DNA of 64,000 bases from Hespellia stercorisuis DSM 15480 (GTDB lineage Bacteria; Bacillota; Clostridia; Lachnospirales; Lachnospiraceae), in the NCBI RefSeq assembly GCF_900142165.1, contig NZ_FQZY01000009.1, forward strand, positions 49,508 to 113,507, given 5' to 3'. A model generated the notes under the pieces. It saw only the letters and a list, made by a program, of their open reading frames with translations, was not told where the DNA came from and made no database searches. Shown piece by piece: positions 1-9,898 of this stretch; within the stretch, counting starts at the first letter, position 1, and each line of letters begins with the position of its first letter. Both the position numbers and the translations under genes were made by a program.

Positions 1-1
1 A

Positions 2-433
2 CCATGGAGACAGAAAGGAACCGGTCATGCTAGACAGGGATCCACAAGATCTCCACAGTGGACAGGCGGTGGAGTTGTATTTGCTCCAACACCAAGAGAC
101 TATTCTTTCAAATTGAACAAAAAAGAAAAGAGAGCTGCTCTCAAATCAGTTCTTACTTCTAAAGTGGCAGAGAATAAATTCATCGTGGTTGACGAGATCA
201 ACTTTGATGAGGTCAAGACAAAGAATTTCCAGAATGTATTAAACAACTTAGAGGTATCTAAAGCATTAGTAGTATTAGAGGATGGAAACACAAACGCTGA
301 GATTTCTGCAAGAAATATCGCTGATGTGAAGACAGCTCACACGAATACGATCAATGTATTTGATGTCTTAAAATACAACACAGTAATCGTAACGAAAGCT
401 GCTGTTGCAACTATCGAGGAGGTGTACGCATAA
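2..433 (+). CDS. rplD: 50S ribosomal protein L4 (5' end outside window)
   Basis: Partial gene: the reading frame is open from the first bases of the window, so the start lies upstream. The visible part begins with [13 protein letters not shown], the conserved L4 loop that lines the nascent peptide exit tunnel, and ends with the globular C-terminal domain ([14 protein letters not shown]). L4 is an early-assembly 23S rRNA binding protein; in E. coli it also represses the S10 operon. It belongs to the S10 operon here. Its TAA stop shares one base with the rplW ATG (TAATG), so the two are translationally coupled. An ATG at 113 inside the gene is not the start. Confidence 0.96.
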   Translation, partial: PWRQKGTGHARQGSTRSPQWTGGGVVFAPTPRDYSFKLNKKEKRAALKSVLTSKVAENKFIVVDEINFDEVKTKNFQNVLNNLEVSKALVVLEDGNTNAEISARNIADVKTAHTNTINVFDVLKYNTVIVTKAAVATIEEVYA

Positions 434-732
434 TGGCAAATATTCAATATTATGATGTAATCCTTAAACCAGTAGTTACAGAGAAGAGCATGAATCTGAT
501 GGCTGACAAGAAATATACTTTCTTAGTTCATACAGAGGCAACAAAATCTCAGGTAAAAGAAGCTGTAGAAAAAATGTTCCAGGGAACAAAAGTAAAAAAC
601 GTTAACACGATGAATCTTGACGGCAAGAACAAGAGACGTGGAACGACAACAGGAAAGACAGCCAAGACAAAGAAAGCGATCGTTCAGCTGACAGAAGACA
701 GCGCAGAGATCGAGATCTTTGAGGGATTATAA
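433..732 (+). CDS. rplW: 50S ribosomal protein L23
   Basis: 99 residues, the normal L23 length. The sequence [15 protein letters not shown] at the N-terminus and the basic loop [19 protein letters not shown] are typical. L23 sits at the exit of the peptide tunnel and is the docking site for trigger factor and SRP. The start overlaps the rplD stop by one base. It is followed by a 208-base gap before rplB, which is unusually long for this operon and carries a structured repeat (781-843). Confidence 0.97.
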   Translation: MANIQYYDVILKPVVTEKSMNLMADKKYTFLVHTEATKSQVKEAVEKMFQGTKVKNVNTMNLDGKNKRRGTTTGKTAKTKKAIVQLTEDSAEIEIFEGL

Positions 733-780
733 GACTTGCTGAAGGCAAGCAAAGCGCAGGCTGAAGCTTAGTCGGATCCC

Positions 781-843
781 GTTCGGAGAACTTGGCGAGG
801 TATTATCGAGCCTAGTGAAGCGAACATCCGCGCGAAAGCGCGC
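781..843 (+). ncRNA. Ribosomal-operon hairpin element, copy A (rplW-rplB gap)
   Basis: Two consecutive hairpins. The first is closed by GTTCG (781-785) with CGAAC (821-825) and holds an inner stem CTTGGC (791) / GCCTAG around the 13-base loop GAGGTATTATCGA. The second is a GC-only hairpin (830-834 with 839-843). The same arrangement recurs at about 6218, 11454 and 12182 and more weakly at 3846, always in gaps of this ribosomal cluster. A short hairpin (CTTGC/GCAAG at about 734-749) precedes it. Whether it works as RNA is inferred from the compensating base changes between copies. No known Rfam family was recognised. Confidence 0.6.
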
Positions 844-940
844 ATATGATTGACTTTGAAAAACGAAATCAATCAAGAGTAACCAATAATACGGAAAGAA
901 ACCGTGACAATAAACAATCAACACGAAAGGAGTGACAATA

Positions 941-1783
941 ATGGGAATTAAAACATATCGCCCATATACACCTTCCAGAAGACAGATGACAGGCTCTGAT
1001 TTCTCTGAAATCACAAAAACTACTCCGGAGAAGTCTTTACTGGCATCAAAGAGCAGAACAGCCGGTCGTAATAATCAAGGTAAAATCACTGTAAGACACC
1101 GCGGAGGCGGCGCAAAGAGAAAATATAGAATCGTAGACTTTAAGAGAAAGAAAGACGGAGTTGTTGCAAAAGTAATCGGTATCGAGTATGATCCGAACAG
1201 AACAGCAAACATCGCTCTTATCAGCTACGCAGATGGTGAGAAAGCTTACATCCTCGCACCAGAAGGCTTAAAAGACGGAATGACAGTTATGAATGGTTCA
1301 GGAGTCGAGGTTAAAGTCGGAAACTGCTTACCACTTTCAGAGATTCCGGTAGGTACTCAGATCCACAACATCGAGCTTTACCCAGGAAAAGGCGGACAGT
1401 TGGTTCGTTCAGCAGGTAACAGCGCACAGTTGATGGCAAAAGAAGGAAACTATGCAACACTCAGACTTCCATCAGGAGAGATGAGAATGGTTCCGATCAT
1501 CTGCAGAGCATCCATCGGTGTAATCGGAAACGGTGATCACAACCTGATCAACCTCGGTAAAGCTGGTCGTACACGTCACATGGGATTCCGCCCGACAGTA
1601 CGTGGTTCTGTTATGAACCCGAATGACCATCCACACGGTGGTGGTGAGGGTAAAGCAGGAATCGGTCGTCCAGGTCCATGTACACCATGGGGTAAACCGG
1701 CACTCGGTCTTAAGACCCGTAAGAAAAACAAACAGTCTAACAAGATGATCGTTAGAAGAAGAGATGGTAAAGGTATCAAATAA
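941..1783 (+). CDS. rplB: 50S ribosomal protein L2
   Basis: 280 residues, full length. Starts [15 protein letters not shown]; an upstream in-frame GTG (932) is rejected because the AAAGGAG box (926-932) overlaps it and is well placed for the ATG at 941. Contains the RNA-binding OB and SH3-like domains, and near the C-terminus the conserved [12 protein letters not shown] segment whose histidine lies close to the peptidyl transferase centre. It ends in a basic tail ([16 protein letters not shown]). L2 is needed for subunit joining and tRNA binding. Confidence 0.97.
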   Translation: MGIKTYRPYTPSRRQMTGSDFSEITKTTPEKSLLASKSRTAGRNNQGKITVRHRGGGAKRKYRIVDFKRKKDGVVAKVIGIEYDPNRTANIALISYADGEKAYILAPEGLKDGMTVMNGSGVEVKVGNCLPLSEIPVGTQIHNIELYPGKGGQLVRSAGNSAQLMAKEGNYATLRLPSGEMRMVPIICRASIGVIGNGDHNLINLGKAGRTRHMGFRPTVRGSVMNPNDHPHGGGEGKAGIGRPGPCTPWGKPALGLKTRKKNKQSNKMIVRRRDGKGIK

Positions 1784-1809
1784 ATCAGTTTACAAGGAGG
1801 TTAGAACCT

Positions 1810-2091
1810 ATGGCTCGCTCACTTAAAAAAGGACCATTTGCAGACGAAAGTTTACTGAAAAAAGTAGACGCTATGAACGCTGCAGGTGATAAATCAGTTA
1901 TTAAGACATGGTCTCGTCGTTCTACAATCTTCCCGAGTTTCGTTGGACACACACTTGCTGTCCACGACGGAAGAAAACATGTGCCGGTATACGTTACAGA
2001 GGACATGGTTGGACACAAACTCGGAGAGTTTGTTGTAACAAGAACATACAGAGGTCACGGAAAAGACGAAAAGAAATCAAGAGTAAGATAA
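1810..2091 (+). CDS. rpsS: 30S ribosomal protein S19
   Basis: 93 residues, standard length. [19 protein letters not shown] and the C-terminal [17 protein letters not shown] are family signatures. S19 forms a complex with S13 in the head of the small subunit, close to the A-site tRNA. An AAGGAGG box lies about eight bases upstream. It lies between rplB and rplV with short gaps (26 and 25 bases), as in the canonical S10 operon. Confidence 0.97.
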   Translation: MARSLKKGPFADESLLKKVDAMNAAGDKSVIKTWSRRSTIFPSFVGHTLAVHDGRKHVPVYVTEDMVGHKLGEFVVTRTYRGHGKDEKKSRVR

Positions 2092-2116
2092 TACATTTTG
2101 AAAGGAGGGTTCATCC

Positions 2117-2503
2117 ATGGCAAAAGGACATAGATCCCAAATCAAGAGAGAAAGAAACGCTGTTAAAGATACAAGACCTTCAGCGAAAATCTCTTATGCT
2201 AGAATCTCAGTACAGAAAGCATGCTTCGTTTTAGATGCAATCAGAGGTAAGGATGTGCAGACAGCACTTGGTATTTTAGCTTACAATCCAAGATACGCTT
2301 CAAGTGTGATAGAGAAATTATTGAAATCAGCAATCGCAAACGCTGAAAACAACAACGGTATGAATGTTGAGAACCTTTATATTGAAGAGTGTTTTGCAAA
2401 TAAGGGACCAACAATGAAGAGAATTAAACCAAGAGCACAGGGTAGAGCTTATAGAATCGAAAAGAGAATGAGCCACATCACTGTCGTGCTGAATGAAAGA
2501 TAA
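2117..2503 (+). CDS. rplV: 50S ribosomal protein L22
   Basis: 128 residues. The N-terminus ([24 protein letters not shown]) is basic, and the body carries the L22 fold with [17 protein letters not shown] and the long beta-hairpin region [18 protein letters not shown], which reaches into the exit tunnel and is where macrolide-resistance changes occur in other bacteria. Strong AAAGGAGG ribosome binding site. Twelve bases separate it from rpsC. Confidence 0.97.
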   Translation: MAKGHRSQIKRERNAVKDTRPSAKISYARISVQKACFVLDAIRGKDVQTALGILAYNPRYASSVIEKLLKSAIANAENNNGMNVENLYIEECFANKGPTMKRIKPRAQGRAYRIEKRMSHITVVLNER

Positions 2504-2514
2504 GGAGGGACATA

Positions 2515-3171
2515 ATGGGACAGAAAGTTAATCCTCATGGCTTAAGAGTCGGTGTTATTAATGACTGGGATTCTAAATGGTACGCAGAAGACAAATTTGC
2601 AGATTATTTAGTAGAAGACCATGCAATCAGAACATTTCTTAAGAAGAAATTATATAGCGCTGGTGTTTCAAAGATCGAGATCGAAAGAGCATCAGACAGA
2701 GTTAAAATCATCATCTACACAGCAAAACCTGGTGTCGTAATCGGTAAGGGCGGTTCAGAGATCGAGAAAGTGAAAGCTGAATTAGCACAGTTTACAGACA
2801 AGAAGTTAGTTGTAGATATCAAAGAAATCAAAAGACCGGATAAAGATGCTCAGTTAGTAGCAGAGAATATCGCTACTCAGCTTGAAAATCGTATTTCTTT
2901 CAGACGTGCAATGAAATCCTGCATGTCAAGAACTATGAAATCAGGAGCTTATGGTGTGAAGACATGCGTTTCAGGACGTCTCGGCGGAGCTGATATGGCT
3001 CGTACAGAGTTCTACAGCGAGGGAACTATTCCGCTTCAGACATTAAGAGCTGACATTGACTATGGATTCGCTGAAGCAAACACAACTTACGGTAAAGTTG
3101 GTGTTAAGGTATGGATCTACAAAGGCGAAATTCTTCCAACTAAAGCAACTAAGGAAGGGAGCGGTAAATAA
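2515..3171 (+). CDS. rpsC: 30S ribosomal protein S3
   Basis: 218 residues, full length. Begins [21 protein letters not shown]-binding domain is seen at about residues 40-110 with the GXXG loop ([12 protein letters not shown]). The C-terminal half has the S3-specific domain ([17 protein letters not shown]). S3 lines the mRNA entry channel and contributes to ribosomal helicase activity. AAGGAGG lies immediately after the rplV stop, six bases before the ATG. Confidence 0.97.
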   Translation: MGQKVNPHGLRVGVINDWDSKWYAEDKFADYLVEDHAIRTFLKKKLYSAGVSKIEIERASDRVKIIIYTAKPGVVIGKGGSEIEKVKAELAQFTDKKLVVDIKEIKRPDKDAQLVAENIATQLENRISFRRAMKSCMSRTMKSGAYGVKTCVSGRLGGADMARTEFYSEGTIPLQTLRADIDYGFAEANTTYGKVGVKVWIYKGEILPTKATKEGSGK

Positions 3172-3173
3172 TT

Positions 3174-3611
3174 ATGTTAATGCCTAAAAGAGTAAAACGT
3201 CGTAAACAATTCCGTGGTTCTATGAAGGGTAAAGCTCTCAGAGGAAACACGATTTCAAATGGTGAATATGGTATCGTTGCAACGGAGCCGTGCTGGATCC
3301 GCTCAAATCAGATCGAGGCAGCCCGTGTAGCTATGACTCGTTACGTAAAACGTGGTGGTCAGGTTTGGATCAAAATATTCCCAGATAAACCAGTAACACA
3401 TAAACCTCTTGAAACTCGTATGGGTAAAGGTAAAGGTGCGTTAGAGTACTGGGTAGCCGTAGTGAAACCGGGACGTGTAATGTTCGAGATCGCCGGAGTA
3501 CCAGAGGAAACAGCTAGAGAAGCACTTCGTCTTGCAATGCACAAATTACCTTGCAAATGCAAAATCGTTTCTAAAGCACAGTTAGAAGGCGGTGATAACA
3601 GTGAAAATTAA
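3174..3611 (+). CDS. rplP: 50S ribosomal protein L16
   Basis: 145 residues. Starts [19 protein letters not shown], the usual L16 opening; an in-frame ATG at 3180 is the alternative. Contains [18 protein letters not shown] and the conserved loop [15 protein letters not shown] near the A-site tRNA elbow. L16 organises the A site on the large subunit. Its 3' end overlaps the start of rpmC by 11 bases. Confidence 0.97.
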   Translation: MLMPKRVKRRKQFRGSMKGKALRGNTISNGEYGIVATEPCWIRSNQIEAARVAMTRYVKRGGQVWIKIFPDKPVTHKPLETRMGKGKGALEYWVAVVKPGRVMFEIAGVPEETAREALRLAMHKLPCKCKIVSKAQLEGGDNSEN

Positions 3612-3804
3612 GACATTTGTACAGGAATTAAAAGGCAAATCCGTTGAGGAATTGAATGAAGAATTAGTAGCTGCTAAGAAGGAATTATTCAACCTGAGAT
3701 TCCAGAATGCGACTAATCAGTTAGAAAATACAAGCAGAATTAAAGAAGTAAGAAAAAATATCGCTAGAATCCAGACTGCAATTACTGAGGCTGGCAGAGA
3801 CTAA
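3601..3804 (+). CDS. rpmC: 50S ribosomal protein L29
   Basis: 67 residues, normal size for this small two-helix protein next to the tunnel exit. GTG start at 3601 is preferred over the GTG at 3592: GAAGG at 3585-3589 is eleven bases before the former and only two before the latter, and homologues begin MKIKTF or similar. Carries the conserved [18 protein letters not shown] and [15 protein letters not shown] helices. A 128-base gap follows, holding a diverged copy of the operon hairpin element. Confidence 0.94.
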   Translation: MKIKTFVQELKGKSVEELNEELVAAKKELFNLRFQNATNQLENTSRIKEVRKNIARIQTAITEAGRD

Positions 3805-3845
3805 GCGTGATTGTCGAAGTATTTAACGAGGCCGGCACGATAGTC

Positions 3846-3889
3846 GTTCTTGGAGTTTAACAAAGCTTTTTGAGTTTAGCGAGAAGAAC
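3846..3889 (+). ncRNA. Ribosomal-operon hairpin element, copy B (rpmC-rpsQ gap, diverged)
   Basis: Closed by GTTCTT (3846-3851) and AAGAAC (3884-3889), the same closing stem as copy C. The interior is diverged (GTTTAA ... GAGTTTAGC) and lacks the 13-base loop consensus found in the other copies. It sits 44 bases before the rpsQ start. Assignment to the family rests on the closing stem, its spacing and its location, so it is weaker than the others. Confidence 0.4.
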
Positions 3890-3932
3890 TTCCCTGGTGC
3901 TGCTCATGAATCAAGAGAAAGGAGATTTATCC

Positions 3933-4187
3933 GTGGAAAGAAATTTAAGAAAAACCCGTACAGGTAAGGTTGTAAGCAACAAAATGGATAAAACAATCGT
4001 AGTTGCAGTAGTTGACCACGTAAAGCATCCTCTTTATAAGAAAATTATTAAAAAGACTTATAAATTGAAAGCTCACGATGAAGCAAACGAATGCAACATT
4101 GGAGATACAGTAAAAGTTATGGAGACAAGACCGTTGTCAAAAGACAAAAGATGGAGACTTGTTGAAGTTATGGAAAAAGCAAAATAA
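3933..4187 (+). CDS. rpsQ: 30S ribosomal protein S17
   Basis: 84 residues from the GTG at 3933, which is eight bases after AAAGGAG (3918-3924). The frame is open upstream to 3870, but that stretch lies in the noncoding gap and homologues begin at [14 protein letters not shown]. The OB-fold core [19 protein letters not shown] and the C-terminal [16 protein letters not shown] are typical. S17 is a primary 16S rRNA binding protein of the subunit body. Confidence 0.95.
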   Translation: MERNLRKTRTGKVVSNKMDKTIVVAVVDHVKHPLYKKIIKKTYKLKAHDEANECNIGDTVKVMETRPLSKDKRWRLVEVMEKAK

Positions 4188-4229
4188 AGTTTATGTTATT
4201 AAGCAAATATTTGAAGGAGGTTTACCTGC

Positions 4230-4598
4230 ATGATACAACAAGAAAGTAGACTTAAAGTAGCAGACAATACAGGTGCTAAAGAATTACTTTGTATCCGTGT
4301 TATGGGCGGTTCTACAAGAAGATACGCCAGCATCGGAGACGTTATCGTTGCCACTGTTAAAGATGCAACACCAGGCGGCGTTGTTAAAAAAGGTGATGTC
4401 GTTAAAGCTGTAGTTGTACGTACTGTAAAAGGTGCCCGTCGTAAAGATGGTTCTTACATCAGATTCGACGAGAATGCTGCTGTAATTATAAAAGATGACA
4501 ACAATCCAAGAGGAACTCGTATTTTTGGACCAGTAGCAAGAGAGCTTCGTGATAAACATTTTATGAAAATTGTTTCATTAGCTCCAGAAGTACTATAA
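4230..4598 (+). CDS. rplN: 50S ribosomal protein L14
   Basis: 122 residues, the invariant L14 length. [20 protein letters not shown] is the family opening, and [16 protein letters not shown] is the conserved C-terminal signature. L14 sits at the subunit interface, where it forms bridge B8 and is the target of the silencing factor RsfS. AAGGAGG is placed nine bases before the ATG. Followed by rplX after 12 bases. Confidence 0.97.
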   Translation: MIQQESRLKVADNTGAKELLCIRVMGGSTRRYASIGDVIVATVKDATPGGVVKKGDVVKAVVVRTVKGARRKDGSYIRFDENAAVIIKDDNNPRGTRIFGPVARELRDKHFMKIVSLAPEVL

Positions 4599-4610
4599 GG
4601 AGGTGCCTAG

Positions 4611-4922
4611 ATGTCAACAATGAAAATTAAAAAAGGTGATATGGTTAAAGTAATCGCCGGCAAAGACAAAGATAAAGAAGGCAAAGTTATTGCTGTAGAT
4701 AAAAAAGCAAACAAAGTCTTAGTGGAAGGTGTCAACATGCTGACAAAACATACAAAACCAAGTATGGCAAATCAGAATGGCGGAATCATCCACCAGGAAG
4801 GTCCTATCGATGCTTCTAACGTAATGTACATTCACAAAGGTCAGGCTACAAGAGTCGGATTTAAGATGGATGGAGACAAAAAAGTACGTGTTGCAAAGAA
4901 AACAGGAGACGTTATAGATTAA
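4611..4922 (+). CDS. rplX: 50S ribosomal protein L24
   Basis: 103 residues. The KOW motif [19 protein letters not shown] is at residues 8-26. L24 is one of the two assembly-initiating proteins of the large subunit. ATG at 4611 follows AAGGAGG at good distance; a second in-frame ATG lies three codons downstream. Ends DVID, and is followed by 23 bases to rplE. Confidence 0.95.
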   Translation: MSTMKIKKGDMVKVIAGKDKDKEGKVIAVDKKANKVLVEGVNMLTKHTKPSMANQNGGIIHQEGPIDASNVMYIHKGQATRVGFKMDGDKKVRVAKKTGDVID

Positions 4923-4945
4923 TTTGAGGAAGGAGGTCCATGACT

Positions 4946-5485
4946 TTGAGTAGACTGAAAGAAACATATCAGAATGAGATCGTTGACGCAATGATCAAAA
5001 AATTTGGATATAAAAATATTATGGAAGTGCCAAAGATTGATAAGATCGTTATCAATATGGGTGTTGGCGAAGCAAAAGAAAACAAAAAAGTTTTAGAGTC
5101 GGCTGTTGCTGATCTTGAGAAAATCACAGGACAGAAAGCGGTTCTGACAAAAGCTAAAAACTCTGTAGCTAACTTCAAACTTAGAGAAGGTATGGAAATT
5201 GGCTGTAAAGTTACTTTAAGAGGCGAGAGAATGTATGAGTTCGCTGATCGTCTGATCAACCTTGCACTGCCTCGTGTACGTGACTTCAGAGGAGTTAACC
5301 CGAACGCATTTGACGGAAGAGGAAACTACGCTCTCGGAATTAAAGAGCAGCTGATCTTCCCGGAAATCGAGTACGATAAGGTTGACAAAGTAAGAGGTAT
5401 GGATATTATTTTTGTTACAACTGCAAAAACAGACGAAGAGGCACGTGAATTATTAAGATTATTCAACATGCCATTCACAAAGTAA
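4946..5485 (+). CDS. rplE: 50S ribosomal protein L5
   Basis: 179 residues from a TTG at 4946 ([13 protein letters not shown]). An ATG at 4940 in the same frame would add two residues but lies only three bases after GGAGG (4932-4936); the TTG has nine bases and matches the start of homologues. Contains the L5 signatures [26 protein letters not shown] and [16 protein letters not shown]5 binds 5S rRNA and contacts the P-site tRNA. Confidence 0.93.
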   Translation: MSRLKETYQNEIVDAMIKKFGYKNIMEVPKIDKIVINMGVGEAKENKKVLESAVADLEKITGQKAVLTKAKNSVANFKLREGMEIGCKVTLRGERMYEFADRLINLALPRVRDFRGVNPNAFDGRGNYALGIKEQLIFPEIEYDKVDKVRGMDIIFVTTAKTDEEARELLRLFNMPFTK

Positions 5486-5500
5486 AACAGGAGGTAAATC

Positions 5501-5686
5501 ATGGCTAAAACATCTATGAAAATTAAACAAAAACGTCCAGCTAAATTCTCTACAAGAGAATACAGCCGTTGCAGAATCTGCGGACGTCCACATGCATATT
5601 TAAGAAAATATGGAATCTGTCGTATTTGCTTCCGTGAGTTAGCATATAAAGGACAAATCCCAGGAGTACGCAAGGCTAGTTGGTAA
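5501..5686 (+). CDS. rpsZ: 30S ribosomal protein S14, zinc-binding short form
   Basis: 61 residues, the short type Z form. Two CxxC pairs ([10 protein letters not shown] and CRICFRE) form a zinc ribbon. S14 binds the head of the 30S subunit. Because this form needs zinc, many Firmicutes keep a second zinc-free rpsN elsewhere; none is seen in this window. AGGAGG is seven bases before the ATG. Confidence 0.97.
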   Translation: MAKTSMKIKQKRPAKFSTREYSRCRICGRPHAYLRKYGICRICFRELAYKGQIPGVRKASW

Positions 5687-5698
5687 ACAGGCCCTTTA

Positions 5699-5725
5699 CA
5701 CCGAGAGAAAGTACTTTTCACGGTG
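5699..5725 (+). promoter_or_regulatory. Hairpin in the S14-S8 gap
   Basis: CACCG (5699-5703) pairs with CGGTG (5721-5725) around a near-palindromic GAAAGTACTTTTC core. No T-run follows, so it is not a terminator. It could be an mRNA processing or protein binding site upstream of rpsH. S8 is the repressor of the spc operon in E. coli, but similarity to that S8 binding site was not checked. Confidence 0.35.
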
Positions 5726-5758
5726 CAGCAACAAGGACAAAGAAGGAGGAATAAATTC

Positions 5759-6160
5759 ATGACTATGAGTGATCCAATCGCAGATATGCTTACAAGAATC
5801 CGTAATGCAAACACTGCTAAACATGATACAGTGGATGTTCCTGCATCAAAGATGAAAATCGCAATCGCGAACATTTTGTTAGATGAAGGATATATTCAGA
5901 AATATGACGTCGTAGAAGATGGTAACTTCAAGACAATCAGAATCGCATTGAAATACGGTGCTGATAAGAATGAAAAAGTTATTTCAGGTCTTAAGAGAAT
6001 CTCTAAACCGGGACTTCGTGTATACGCAAGCAACGAAGATCTTCCTAAGGTATTAGGCGGACTCGGAACAGCAATCATCTCAACGAACCAGGGCGTAATC
6101 ACAGACAAAGAGGCTAGAAAGCTGAATGTCGGTGGAGAGGTACTCTGCTTCGTTTGGTAG
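5759..6160 (+). CDS. rpsH: 30S ribosomal protein S8
   Basis: 133 residues. Starts [24 protein letters not shown] lies ten bases upstream. The frame is open further upstream but that part does not resemble S8. C-terminal [26 protein letters not shown] is the conserved rRNA-binding surface. S8 binds 16S helix 21 and is a translational repressor in E. coli. A 212-base gap with hairpins follows. Confidence 0.96.
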   Translation: MTMSDPIADMLTRIRNANTAKHDTVDVPASKMKIAIANILLDEGYIQKYDVVEDGNFKTIRIALKYGADKNEKVISGLKRISKPGLRVYASNEDLPKVLGGLGTAIISTNQGVITDKEARKLNVGGEVLCFVW

Positions 6161-6169
6161 GCACTGAAC

Positions 6170-6281
6170 ACTTGACGAGGTCAAGCGTCAGCGCTGTCCG
6201 AGTCTGGTGAGAAGGCCGTTCTTGGATCTTGGCGAGGCATTGTCGAGCTTAGAGAGAAGAACATCCTTGTGAAATGCAAGG
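6170..6281 (+). ncRNA. Ribosomal-operon hairpin element, copy C (rpsH-rplF gap)
   Basis: A leading hairpin CTTGAC/GTCAAG (about 6170-6185) is followed by the core: GTTCTT (6218-6223) pairs with AAGAAC (6257-6262), enclosing CTTGGC / GCTTAG around the 13-base loop GAGGCATTGTCGA. A second hairpin CCTTG (6265-6269) / CAAGG (6277-6281) comes directly after. Compared with copy A, the closing stem, one inner pair and the whole second hairpin differ in sequence but still pair. No T-run follows. Confidence 0.6.
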
Positions 6282-6372
6282 TTGACTAAAAGACAAAGAT
6301 AGATATTACACAAGCAACTGAAAACAGAGCAGACAAGCATCTGCTCCGAAAATCTAAGTTAGGAGGTACGGT

Positions 6373-6915
6373 ATGTCACGTATAGGAAGACTGCCAATCA
6401 CAATTCCTGCAGGAGTTACTGTAGAGATTGATGAAAATAACAAAACGACCGTGAAAGGTCCTAAGGGAACTCTTGTAAAAGAGCTCGCGCCAGAGATGGA
6501 AATCAAACAGGAAGGAACAGAAATTACTGTTTCAAGACCAAATGATTTAAAGAGAATGAAATCATTACACGGTCTTACAAGAACACTGCTCAATAACATG
6601 ATCATTGGTGTTACAAACGGATACGAGAAAGTTCTGGAAGTAAACGGAGTAGGTTACAGAGCAGCAAAGCAGGGTAAGAAGTTAACATTGAGCCTTGGTT
6701 ATTCTCATCCAGTAGAGATGGAAGATCCAGAAGGACTGGAGACAGTTCTCGAGGGACAGAACAAAATCACTGTTAAAGGTATCGATAAAGAAAAAGTAGG
6801 CCAATACGCAGCGGAAATCAGAGATAAGAGAAGACCGGAGCCATACAAGGGCAAAGGTATTAAATATGCTGATGAAGTTATCAGACGTAAAGTTGGTAAG
6901 ACTGGTAAAAAATAA
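6373..6915 (+). CDS. rplF: 50S ribosomal protein L6
   Basis: 180 residues, two tandem L6 domains. Begins [15 protein letters not shown], and the C-terminal [24 protein letters not shown] is the L6 signature. L6 lies near the sarcin-ricin loop and factor binding site. AGGAGG is seven bases before the start. rplR follows after 17 bases. Confidence 0.97.
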   Translation: MSRIGRLPITIPAGVTVEIDENNKTTVKGPKGTLVKELAPEMEIKQEGTEITVSRPNDLKRMKSLHGLTRTLLNNMIIGVTNGYEKVLEVNGVGYRAAKQGKKLTLSLGYSHPVEMEDPEGLETVLEGQNKITVKGIDKEKVGQYAAEIRDKRRPEPYKGKGIKYADEVIRRKVGKTGKK

Positions 6916-6932
6916 TTAAGGAGAGTGTGAAA

Positions 6933-7301
6933 ATGGTTAGCAAAAAATCAAGAACTAAAGTTCGTATTAACAAGCATAGAAAATTACGTAACCGTTTCAG
7001 CGGTACTGCTGAAAGACCACGTTTAGCTGTGTTCAGAAGCAATAACCACATGTATGCTCAAATTATTGACGATACAGTTGGAAATACACTAGTTTCAGCT
7101 TCTACTCTTCAGAAAGAAGTAAAAGCAGAAGTAGAAAAAACTAACAACGTTGATGCAGCAGCATACTTGGGTAAGGTAATTGCAGAGAAAGCAAAAGAAA
7201 AAGGAATTACAGATGTTGTCTTTGATAGAGGCGGCTTTATATATCAGGGTAAAATCAAAGCATTAGCAGACGCAGCAAGAGAAGCTGGTCTTAATTTCTA
7301 G
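6933..7301 (+). CDS. rplR: 50S ribosomal protein L18
   Basis: 122 residues from ATG 6933; a GTG at 6927 is too close to AAGGAG (6917-6922). Carries the basic N-terminal tail ([19 protein letters not shown]), then [20 protein letters not shown] and the C-terminal [24 protein letters not shown]18 attaches 5S rRNA to the large subunit together with L5. Confidence 0.96.
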   Translation: MVSKKSRTKVRINKHRKLRNRFSGTAERPRLAVFRSNNHMYAQIIDDTVGNTLVSASTLQKEVKAEVEKTNNVDAAAYLGKVIAEKAKEKGITDVVFDRGGFIYQGKIKALADAAREAGLNF

Positions 7302-7315
7302 AAGGGAGAACACAT

Positions 7316-7825
7316 ATGAATCAGGAACGTATTGATGCTAGTCAATTAGAACTAGAAGAAAAAGTAGTATCAATTAAACGTGTTACAAAAGTTGTTAAAG
7401 GTGGACGTAACATGCGTTTTACAGCATTAGTTGTTGTCGGCGACGGCAACGGACATGTTGGAGCAGGTTTAGGAAAAGCAACTGAAATCCCAGAAGCCAT
7501 TCGCAAAGGAAAAGAAGACGCAGCTAAGAAGTTAATCAATGTGTCTTTAGATGAGAACGGCAGTGTAACACATGATGTAATCGGAAAATTCGGTGGTGCT
7601 TCCGTGCTGCTCAAGAAAGCTCCGGATGGTACTGGTGTTATCGCCGGCGGACCGGCTCGTGCAGTTATCGAGCTTGCAGGTATCAAAAATATCCGTACCA
7701 AATCATTGGGATCAAACAATAAGCAGAACGTAGTTCTTGCAGCGATCGAAGGCTTGAGCGCAATCAAGACTCCGGAAGCAGTTGCAAAACTCCGTGGCAA
7801 ATCAGTAGAAGAAATTTTAGGATAG
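7316..7825 (+). CDS. rpsE: 30S ribosomal protein S5
   Basis: 169 residues. The double-stranded-RNA binding N-domain holds [20 protein letters not shown] sequence ([19 protein letters not shown]), and the C-domain has [24 protein letters not shown]5 helps keep decoding accurate; ram and spectinomycin-resistance changes map here in other bacteria. Separated from rplR by 14 bases with an AAGGGAG box. Confidence 0.97.
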   Translation: MNQERIDASQLELEEKVVSIKRVTKVVKGGRNMRFTALVVVGDGNGHVGAGLGKATEIPEAIRKGKEDAAKKLINVSLDENGSVTHDVIGKFGGASVLLKKAPDGTGVIAGGPARAVIELAGIKNIRTKSLGSNNKQNVVLAAIEGLSAIKTPEAVAKLRGKSVEEILG

Positions 7826-7839
7826 GAGGACTTCTTAAA

Positions 7840-8019
7840 ATGGCAAATTTGAAAGTTACATTAGTAAAGTCTACTATCGGATCTGTACCGAAGCACAAAA
7901 AAACTGTTGAAGCATTAGGCTTAAAGAAAATGCACCAGACAGTTGAGCTGCCGGACAACGCAGCAACAAGAGGTATGGTACAGCAGGTTAGACATTTGGT
8001 AAAAGTGGAAGAAGCATAA
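7840..8019 (+). CDS. rpmD: 50S ribosomal protein L30
   Basis: 59 residues, a complete L30 of the usual size. Reads MANLKVTLVKSTIGSVPKHK and later LGLKKMHQTVELPDN, both typical of the family. ATAGGAGG overlaps the rpsE stop and gives a good ribosome binding site. Located between rpsE and rplO as in other spc operons. Confidence 0.95.
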   Translation: MANLKVTLVKSTIGSVPKHKKTVEALGLKKMHQTVELPDNAATRGMVQQVRHLVKVEEA

Positions 8020-8079
8020 TTAATAGAATCTTATTGGAATAAAGTCAATAAGCAAGAAATAAGATAAGGAGGTAATATC

Positions 8080-8520
8080 ATGGACTTATCAAACTTACGC
8101 CCGGCAGACGGGGCAAAGCATAGCGATAATTTCAGAAGGGGCCGCGGACACGGTTCTGGAAATGGTAAGACAGCTGGTAAGGGTCACAAAGGTCAGAAAG
8201 CTCGTTCAGGAGCAACAAGACCAGGCTTTGAAGGTGGTCAGATGCCATTGTATAGAAGAATACCAAAAAGAGGTTTCACATGCAGAAACTCTAAGACAAT
8301 CGTTGGTATTAATTTAAGTGCATTAGAGGCATTTGAAGATGGCGCAACAGTATCTGTTGAGACATTGATCGAAAGCGGAGTTGTTAAAAATCCGAAAGAT
8401 GGCGTTAAGATTCTTGGAAATGGAGAATTAACTAAGAAGCTTACTGTTCAGGCTAATGCGTTTAGTGCAAAAGCAGCAGAAAAGATCGAAGCTCTTGGTG
8501 GAAAAGCAGAGGTGATCTAA
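8080..8520 (+). CDS. rplO: 50S ribosomal protein L15
   Basis: 146 residues. The glycine- and arginine-rich N-terminal half ([21 protein letters not shown]) penetrates 23S rRNA; the [15 protein letters not shown] segment is conserved. L15 is a late-assembly protein. AAGGAGG precedes the ATG. The stop overlaps the secY start (TAATG), so membrane translocase synthesis is coupled to ribosomal protein synthesis. Confidence 0.97.
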   Translation: MDLSNLRPADGAKHSDNFRRGRGHGSGNGKTAGKGHKGQKARSGATRPGFEGGQMPLYRRIPKRGFTCRNSKTIVGINLSALEAFEDGATVSVETLIESGVVKNPKDGVKILGNGELTKKLTVQANAFSAKAAEKIEALGGKAEVI

Positions 8521-9881
8521 TGTTCCAGACTATTCGAAAAGCATTTCAAATTGAAGACATCAGAAGAAGAATTTTTTACACATTTTGTATGCTTGTCGTT
8601 GTCAGACTCGGGTCAGAACTACCCACACCAGGCGTTGATCCAACATATATTCAGAATTTTTTCGCGAACCAGACCGGTGATGCATTCAATTTCTTTGATG
8701 CATTTACCGGCGGTTCCTTTACATCGATGTCAGTGTTCGCACTGAGCATCACACCGTACATTACATCTTCTATCATCATGCAGCTGCTCACAATTGCGAT
8801 TCCAAAACTGGAAGAGATGCAGCGTGACGGTGAGGATGGAAGAAAGAAAATTGCGGCAATCACACGTTACGTGACGGTTGCGCTTGCATTGATTGAATCC
8901 ACGGCGATGTCGATAGGATTTGGACGCCAGGGACTTCTTGTTGAGTATACCTGGTATAATGCAGCAATTGTAGTGCTCACGTTGACGGCAGGTTCTGCAT
9001 TCCTGATGTGGATCGGTGAGAGAATCACAGAGAAGGGTGTCGGAAACGGTATTTCAATCGTACTGTTGATCAACATCATTTCCCGTGTACCGGATGATTT
9101 CGTTTCCCTGTTTGAACAGTTTGTAAAAGGGAAAACCGTTGCAAAGGGAGCTCTCGCAGCAATCATTATTCTTGTGATTGTGGTAATGCTTGTAGTATTC
9201 GTTATCATTCTGCAGGATGGTGAGAGAAGAATTGCGGTTCAATACTCACAGAAAGTACAGGGAAGAAAGACGTATGGCGGTCAGTCAACTCATATTCCAT
9301 TGAAGGTGAACACAGCAGGTGTTATTCCGGTTATCTTCGCATCATCACTGATGCAGTTCCCGGTAGTTATCGCAAGCTTCCTCCAAAAAGGAAACGGCAG
9401 TGGAATCGGCAGCCAGATATTAAAAGGAATGAGCTCCAGCAACTGGTGCAATCCGGATCAACCGATTTATTCGATCGGGCTGGTAGTGTATATCATTCTG
9501 ACAATATTTTTTGCATATTTCTACACTTCGATTACATTTAATCCGTTAGAGATTGCAAATAACATGAAAAAAAGCGGTGGTTTCGTACCGGGTATCCGTC
9601 CGGGAAAACCAACTGTAGAATATTTACAGAAGATTTTGAATTATGTAATCTTCATCGGTGCATGCGGACTTGTCATCGTACAGGTCATCCCGTTCTTCTT
9701 TAATGGAGTATTCGGGGCAAGCGTTTCCTTTGGTGGAACATCTCTGATCATTATCGTTGGTGTTGTCCTTGAGACAATCAAACAGGTAGAATCCCAGATG
9801 CTCGTACGTAATTATAAAGGATTCCTCAATGCAGATAAATCATCTTCTGGATTAAGCAGCACCAGCTTTTTAGGTTACTAG
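8520..9881 (+). CDS. secY: Preprotein translocase subunit SecY
   Basis: 453 residues with ten predicted membrane helices, as expected for the central channel of the Sec translocon. Signatures: ELPTPGVD in the first segment, GKGVGNGISIVLLINI-like (EKGVGNGISIVLLINI) after helix 4, and NPLEIANNMKKSGGFVPGIRPGKPT in the large cytoplasmic loop that contacts SecA and ribosomes. Start overlaps the rplO stop. A 132-base gap with two hairpins separates it from adk. Confidence 0.98.
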   Translation: MFQTIRKAFQIEDIRRRIFYTFCMLVVVRLGSELPTPGVDPTYIQNFFANQTGDAFNFFDAFTGGSFTSMSVFALSITPYITSSIIMQLLTIAIPKLEEMQRDGEDGRKKIAAITRYVTVALALIESTAMSIGFGRQGLLVEYTWYNAAIVVLTLTAGSAFLMWIGERITEKGVGNGISIVLLINIISRVPDDFVSLFEQFVKGKTVAKGALAAIIILVIVVMLVVFVIILQDGERRIAVQYSQKVQGRKTYGGQSTHIPLKVNTAGVIPVIFASSLMQFPVVIASFLQKGNGSGIGSQILKGMSSSNWCNPDQPIYSIGLVVYIILTIFFAYFYTSITFNPLEIANNMKKSGGFVPGIRPGKPTVEYLQKILNYVIFIGACGLVIVQVIPFFFNGVFGASVSFGGTSLIIIVGVVLETIKQVESQMLVRNYKGFLNADKSSSGLSSTSFLGY

Positions 9882-9898
9882 AAACTGTTTAGAATTAG